Shown: positions 60,164-64,000 of the stretch, piece by piece | Layout: each line of letters opens with the position of its first letter | Position numbering within the stretch: the first letter of the stretch is position 1 | Assembly: GCF_018343515.1 (NCBI RefSeq) | Contig: NZ_JAGYPD010000004.1 | Span: 124,001-188,000 of the forward strand | Direction: 5' to 3' | DNA length: 64,000 nucleotides | From: Bacillus sp. FJAT-50079 | GTDB lineage: Bacteria > Bacillota > Bacilli > Bacillales > Bacillaceae_C | Translations under genes and position numbers: made by a program | The notes under the pieces: model-generated | Seen by the model: the letters and a program-made list of their open reading frames with translations, nothing else | Databases searched by the model: none | Told to the model about the DNA's origin: nothing

Positions 60164-61393
60164 ATGATGAAAAACTTAAAAGACTGGAAAGACCCAGCAA
60201 TATTGCTCTCATCAATTGGGATTTCAAGTATTGGAGATTTTATTTACTTAGTTGCAATTAACATTATTGTGTATCAACTTACGGAATCAGCGGCGGCAGT
60301 AGCAGGTCTTTGGATAATTGGACCGTTAACAAATATTGTAACGAAGTTTTGGACAGGGAGCTTTATTGATTACCGAAGTAAAAGAAGAATAATGGTAGTA
60401 ACGTACATACTAAGAGCAGTGTTCATATTCTTTATTCCATTTGCACCAAACATAATCGTAATTTATATGATTCTCATTGTTTTAAGTGGCGCAAAAGCGT
60501 TTTTTAATCCATCATCAATGACATATGTTACAATTCTTGTTCCAATAGAAAAGAGAAGGCGCTTCAATTCCATCCGCGCCTTTGCAGATTCTGGGGCATT
60601 TATCGTCGGTCCCGCAATTGCGGGCTCACTTATCTTACTCACCTCTATTGAAGCAACGCTATGGTTAAATGCCATATTCTTTCTCATTTCAGCCATATTA
60701 TTATTATTTCTTCCTGAAAAAGAAAGCATTGATAAAGAAATAATACCAGCATTGACTATTTCCCAAGTGATTCGTGACTTTACGGTTGTCCAAAAGTTTA
60801 TAAGAAACAATAAATATGTGTCATTTATTTACCTCGGTTTTATATTGCTCATGATTTTTTCCTTTGCCATGGATGCACAAGAAGTTGTTTTCACACAACA
60901 AGTGATCGGCCTTTCTGAATTTGATTACAGTTTATTAATTAGTATCACAGGAATTGGCTCTGTCATCGGTGCTGGTTTATTATCGTTTTTTTCAAATAAA
61001 TTATCGATTCGTTATATGATTGTGATCGGTCTGATTATGATGACAATCGGATATGTTATTTACGCATTTTCTTGGTCTTTTATGTCAATTGTCGTTGGAT
61101 TTATTATTTTAGGGTTTTTTAATACGTTCTTAAATGCAGGAATCATGACCTTTTACCAAAATAATGTACCTATCAATGTGATGGGAAGGGTAACGAGCAT
61201 TTTTCAACTGATCCAAAGTGCCGTCCAAGTTGTTTTTATTTTAGCGATTGGTGTGACAGCCGATCTGCTTTCCTTGAGGTTAACGATTGTTGTGTTGGCA
61301 TTTTTGATGTTATTATCAGCTATTATTTTTTCAATTGCAGTATTGAGTGTAAATAGAAAATCATTTTATAAAGAAGGTACATCGAGAAATTGA
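60164..61393 (+). CDS. Major facilitator superfamily transporter
   Basis: 409 residues from the ATG at 60164, eight bases after GGAGG; the TTG at 60149 lies before that site. Seen: 12 hydrophobic segments in two halves, the first with the cytoplasmic loop motif IDYRSKRRIMVV and a VPIEKRRRFNSIRAF region, the second with GAGLLSFFSNKLSIRYM. This is the MFS_3-like (enterobactin exporter type) drug-export group. Substrate unknown. No regulator gene adjoins it. Confidence 0.88.
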   Translation: MMKNLKDWKDPAILLSSIGISSIGDFIYLVAINIIVYQLTESAAAVAGLWIIGPLTNIVTKFWTGSFIDYRSKRRIMVVTYILRAVFIFFIPFAPNIIVIYMILIVLSGAKAFFNPSSMTYVTILVPIEKRRRFNSIRAFADSGAFIVGPAIAGSLILLTSIEATLWLNAIFFLISAILLLFLPEKESIDKEIIPALTISQVIRDFTVVQKFIRNNKYVSFIYLGFILLMIFSFAMDAQEVVFTQQVIGLSEFDYSLLISITGIGSVIGAGLLSFFSNKLSIRYMIVIGLIMMTIGYVIYAFSWSFMSIVVGFIILGFFNTFLNAGIMTFYQNNVPINVMGRVTSIFQLIQSAVQVVFILAIGVTADLLSLRLTIVVLAFLMLLSAIIFSIAVLSVNRKSFYKEGTSRN

Positions 61394-61581
61394 ATATAGT
61401 AATAAAATCATTGATAAAGAAATGGTTACTTAAGATTAACTTTATTAAAGTGATTGAAAGGGCACGTGAGGCTTCTTCTTGTGTATTGGGTAGGTATTAA
61501 TGAAGTTGAGGGATTATTATAGGAAAGTTGATCAACAGTAATAAGCCACGTGAAAAATATACACGTAAGGGAGAAAAAACA

Positions 61582-62148
61582 ATGTCCAATAATGAAAGAC
61601 CGAGAAAAATAATTCTAGATCTAGCAGTTACTTTAGATGGATTCATTGAAGGTTCAAAAGGAGAAGTTGATTGGTGCATCCTGGACTCTGAGATGGGATT
61701 TATCGATTTCTTAAACCAAATTGATACTATTTTATATGGAAGAAAAAGCTACGATTTATGGGGAGAATATACTCCGGAAAATGGAGATTCCGGTACTGAA
61801 AAAGACATGTGGGAAATCGTTCATAGTAAAGAAAAATATGTGTTTTCTAATACGAAAAAAGGGATCGACAATAAAGCAATATACATAAATGACAATATTC
61901 TTGAAGAAGTAAATAAATTAAAAGATAAGCCTGGTAAAGATATCTGGCTATATGGTGGGGCAAGTCTTATTACAACATTCATCAATTTAGGGCTTGTTGA
62001 CGAATTTAGATTATCTGTTCATCCTGTTATTTTAGGGGAAGGAAAGCCTTTATTTACTGACATTAAACAGAGAGTAAATCTAAAAATGGTAAGGTCAAGA
62101 AAGTTTTCTTCTGGTGTTGTACAACTAATCTATCATTTGGAGAAGTAA
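61582..62148 (+). CDS. Dihydrofolate-reductase/RibD C-terminal family protein
   Basis: 188 residues from the ATG at 61582 (AAGGGAG upstream; the frame opens at 61528). Seen: LAVTLDGFIEGSKGEVDWC, YGRKSYDLWG, DIWLYGGASLITTFINLGLVDEF and HPVILGEGKPLF, the motifs of the YwjB/YyaP-like RibD_C family. Binds NADPH by homology, but true dihydrofolate or riboflavin substrate use is not established for these proteins. It follows an MFS gene with a 190-base gap. Confidence 0.9.
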   Translation: MSNNERPRKIILDLAVTLDGFIEGSKGEVDWCILDSEMGFIDFLNQIDTILYGRKSYDLWGEYTPENGDSGTEKDMWEIVHSKEKYVFSNTKKGIDNKAIYINDNILEEVNKLKDKPGKDIWLYGGASLITTFINLGLVDEFRLSVHPVILGEGKPLFTDIKQRVNLKMVRSRKFSSGVVQLIYHLEK

Positions 62149-62204
62149 TCATAAGAGGTATCTTAATTCAAGGTGAAATTTAAAATCCTATTCAATTATT
62201 TAAT

Positions 62205-62246
62205 AAAGCCCCAAAACCTTGATTTAATAAGGTATTGGGGCTTTTA
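62205..62246 (+). terminator. Terminator after the DHFR-like gene
   Basis: AAAGCCCCAA and TTGGGGCTTT with an inner ACCTT/AAGGT pairing and an eight-base loop, followed by TAAAAG; strong stem, short T-run. Confidence 0.8.
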
Positions 62247-62264
62247 AAAGACAAAGCAATCTTA

Positions 62265-62366
62265 TTAACGTGAGGAAGAACTCAACGATAAACGCTTCGT
62301 TAATTTCTGATGTAATTCAGAACGCTCTGAAAGACGTGTGAATGTACCTTCAAAAAAGTTACGTAT
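62265..62366 (-). other. Possible gene relic (33-codon open frame)
   Basis: On the minus strand, after an in-frame stop, the frame reads RNFFEGTFTRLSERSELHQK then about 12 more residues to a stop at 62265. It has a protein-like composition but no start codon or ribosome site, so it may be the tail of a decayed gene. The rest of the 62149-62462 gap holds only the terminator. Confidence 0.25.
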
Positions 62367-62462
62367 TCAGCAACAAACTAGGGGGAATTCCCATCTGAAA
62401 AACATGTTACTTACCGATAAAAACTTTTGTGTTACCTTTTAGATCGAATTTGGATATATCAA

Positions 62463-62657
62463 TTACTTCTGATCCTTCTTATTTAATTCAATATCTGATC
62501 CATTAACATCGTCAACAACCGCTTTAATTTCACCTTCCATATAAACTTCGGAAACTTGCTCGTGAGTAGTTGCAAGTCCTGATGACAAAGTATCTTTCCG
62601 ATTATAATCCTGAACTTCATACGTTCTACCAGCGAGTGTCAAAGAATTTTTTTTCAT
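62463..62657 (-). CDS. Small DUF4025/YozQ-like protein
   Basis: 64 residues, GGAG about five bases before the ATG. Seen: a polar protein with the central string SSGLATTHEQVSEVYMEGEI, reminiscent of the THEQVSD core of the DUF4025 (B. subtilis YozQ) family. No signal or membrane segment. Function unknown. The family assignment is from memory of the core motif and is tentative. Confidence 0.65.
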   Translation of the reverse strand: MKKNSLTLAGRTYEVQDYNRKDTLSSGLATTHEQVSEVYMEGEIKAVVDDVNGSDIELNKKDQK

Positions 62658-62908
62658 TTTTCTCCATTTTGATCACTCTTTTTTTAATCAAGATATTTCT
62701 AAGTTTCCATACATGGATTGCTATTATTGCCTAAAACATTCATTAAATATTCATTGATTCTAGCGAAAAACACGCACATAAAAATCGTCCAATCTGGTAA
62801 ATGTAGTCGTCATAACTCATTTAAAGAATGAACGATTTCTGTATGAGTAAATCGAAGATCACTCCTGGAATTATCCCCTATACGAAACACACTAAAGTAT
62901 GCCCAACC

Positions 62909-64000
62909 TTATATTTCATCTTCGCTATCTTCTTTCTCAACCACTCTCATCGGACGCATCATATCATAGTCCTCGTGCTCCAGTATATGGCAATGCCAGA
63001 CGTATTCGCCGGGGTTTTCCTTAAATTGCATGATGACGCTTGTTACCATTCCAGGCTCAGCTTTTACCGTGTCTTTCCAACCTCTTTCGTGAATTTCGGG
63101 CCGGGTAGCAGGGCCAGTATACTCAATATAGCCATCCTGATTGAATCTTTCCAAGTTAAATGGTGTTCGATGTAAAATTTTGAATTGAATCAGATGGATG
63201 TGAATCGGATGGGGAAAGTTTGTGACATTGATTAGTTTCCAAACTTCTGTATCGCCGATTATCGGTTTTTCGGTAACAGGGTCATGCCACATTCGGTCAT
63301 CAAGCAAAAGCATAGGTCTGCCATACTCATCAGTCATCGCATCTAGCTTTAATAATCGAGTTTTATTGGCATTATGTTCATCCAATGTCTTCTCATCCGG
63401 AATGAGTTTTGCGGGGATTTTACTCGTATCTTTTCCATTCAAAGGCAGCGAGACATCAAATCTCATAATAACCCCTGTATTTCCTTCATCATTTGTATTT
63501 TGCAATATTAATCTTTTCCCTTTTAGTTTTGAAAAATCAATGATCACTTCAGTGCGTTCGGCTGGTTCCAGAGGAATGGTTGTCAATTCAACAGGTTCTG
63601 TCAGTAAACCTCCGTCTGTCGCAATTTGATAAAAGGTACGTCCGTCTCCAAGCCTTAACGTATAGGCATTTGTGTTGGAGGCGTTTAATATGCGAAAACG
63701 ATATTTGCGGGGCTCCACTTTTAATTTTGGCCAGAGCTTTCCGTTAACCGCTATCGTGTTTCCAATAAAAAATGGTTGGACAGAAGGATTTACAGGTGCC
63801 GGCGGGTCGGTGTTTTCCGGGTAATATAAAGAGCCGTCTGAATTAAAAGATCGATCCTGAATCATTAATGGTATATCGTAATGCCCCTTTGGTAATTTTA
63901 AGTGCTTTTCCGCAGCGTCCTCAATTAAGTAAAAACCTGCTAAACCCGTGTACATATTGAGTCTCGTAATGCCGACGGCGTGATCGTGATACCAGAGAGT
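62909..64000 (-). CDS. cotA: CotA-type multicopper oxidase (spore coat laccase), 5' end outside window
   Basis: The frame is open through base 64000, so the N-terminal part is missing; 363 residues are visible. Seen: WYHDHAVGITRLNMYTGLAG (a copper HxH pair), the second cupredoxin domain, HPIHIHLIQF (type 1, 2 and 3 ligands) and the C-terminal HCHILEHEDYDMM with the type 1 Cys, His and Met ligands. This is the CotA/bilirubin-oxidase pattern. Known: CotA is an outer spore-coat laccase that forms brown pigment and oxidises phenols. The internal methionine at 63955 is not the start. Confidence 0.93.
   Translation of the reverse strand, partial: TLWYHDHAVGITRLNMYTGLAGFYLIEDAAEKHLKLPKGHYDIPLMIQDRSFNSDGSLYYPENTDPPAPVNPSVQPFFIGNTIAVNGKLWPKLKVEPRKYRFRILNASNTNAYTLRLGDGRTFYQIATDGGLLTEPVELTTIPLEPAERTEVIIDFSKLKGKRLILQNTNDEGNTGVIMRFDVSLPLNGKDTSKIPAKLIPDEKTLDEHNANKTRLLKLDAMTDEYGRPMLLLDDRMWHDPVTEKPIIGDTEVWKLINVTNFPHPIHIHLIQFKILHRTPFNLERFNQDGYIEYTGPATRPEIHERGWKDTVKAEPGMVTSVIMQFKENPGEYVWHCHILEHEDYDMMRPMRVVEKEDSEDEI

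Overview
The window comes from the chromosome of a low-GC, endospore-forming Bacillaceae species. It carries the conserved Bacillus blocks sftA-murC-ytxGH, ccpA, acuCBA/acsA and tyrS. It also carries spore genes: splAB, cdaS, a YhcN/YlaJ-type lipoprotein and a CotA-type laccase. The order resembles B. subtilis, but aroA, motPS and ytxJ are not where that genome has them. This is therefore a more distant relative. Species cannot be named from the sequence.

Region 1 (1-17.6 kb) looks like a glycan-utilisation and matrix locus. A truncated family 3 glycosidase is followed by a compact TapA-like/SipW/TasA-like cassette. Next come a secreted esterase, a remnant of a second TasA-like gene, and a very large secreted family 92 alpha-mannosidase. 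The three enzymes share one C-terminal helical domain (FIMAH type). Then come a membrane-anchored sugar-binding sensor, a LytS/YesM-type kinase, a YesN-type regulator, and a glucose/mannose-type ABC importer without its own ATPase. A likely CcpA site lies before the importer. My reading is that mannose-containing glycans are cut outside the cell, sensed by the three-protein system and imported.

Region 2 (17.6-35.7 kb) is backbone: a spore lipoprotein, SftA with four 39-residue acidic repeats, MurC, YtxG-YtxH behind a sigma-B-like promoter, a 716-residue FtsA/PilM-like ATPase, CcpA, AcuCBA divergent from AcsA, and a class A penicillin-binding protein.

Region 3 (35.8-42.3 kb) is thiamine and tyrosine control. 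A TPP riboswitch governs tenA-thiM-thiD-thiE-thiW. A second TPP riboswitch, divergent from it, governs a short-chain dehydrogenase of unknown role. A tyrosine T-box precedes tyrS.

Region 4 (42.3-45.5 kb) groups UV repair genes (uvsE, splA, splB) around a YugN-like gene.

Region 5 (45.5-64 kb) is accessory. Three separate MarR-type regulators each have a visible palindromic or repeated operator candidate. They sit next to an MMPL/RND exporter, an oxidoreductase pair, and a quinone/nitro-compound stress cluster (ring-cleaving dioxygenase, luciferase-like monooxygenase, FMN reductase, nitroreductase). Also present are an unidentified parallel beta-helix-like protein, a ferredoxin, the spore c-di-AMP synthase CdaS behind a good sigma-G-like promoter, an MFS transporter, a DHFR/RibD-like reductase, a small DUF4025-like protein and the 3' part of a CotA-type multicopper oxidase. 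I saw no tRNA, rRNA, CRISPR array, intact IS element or prophage.
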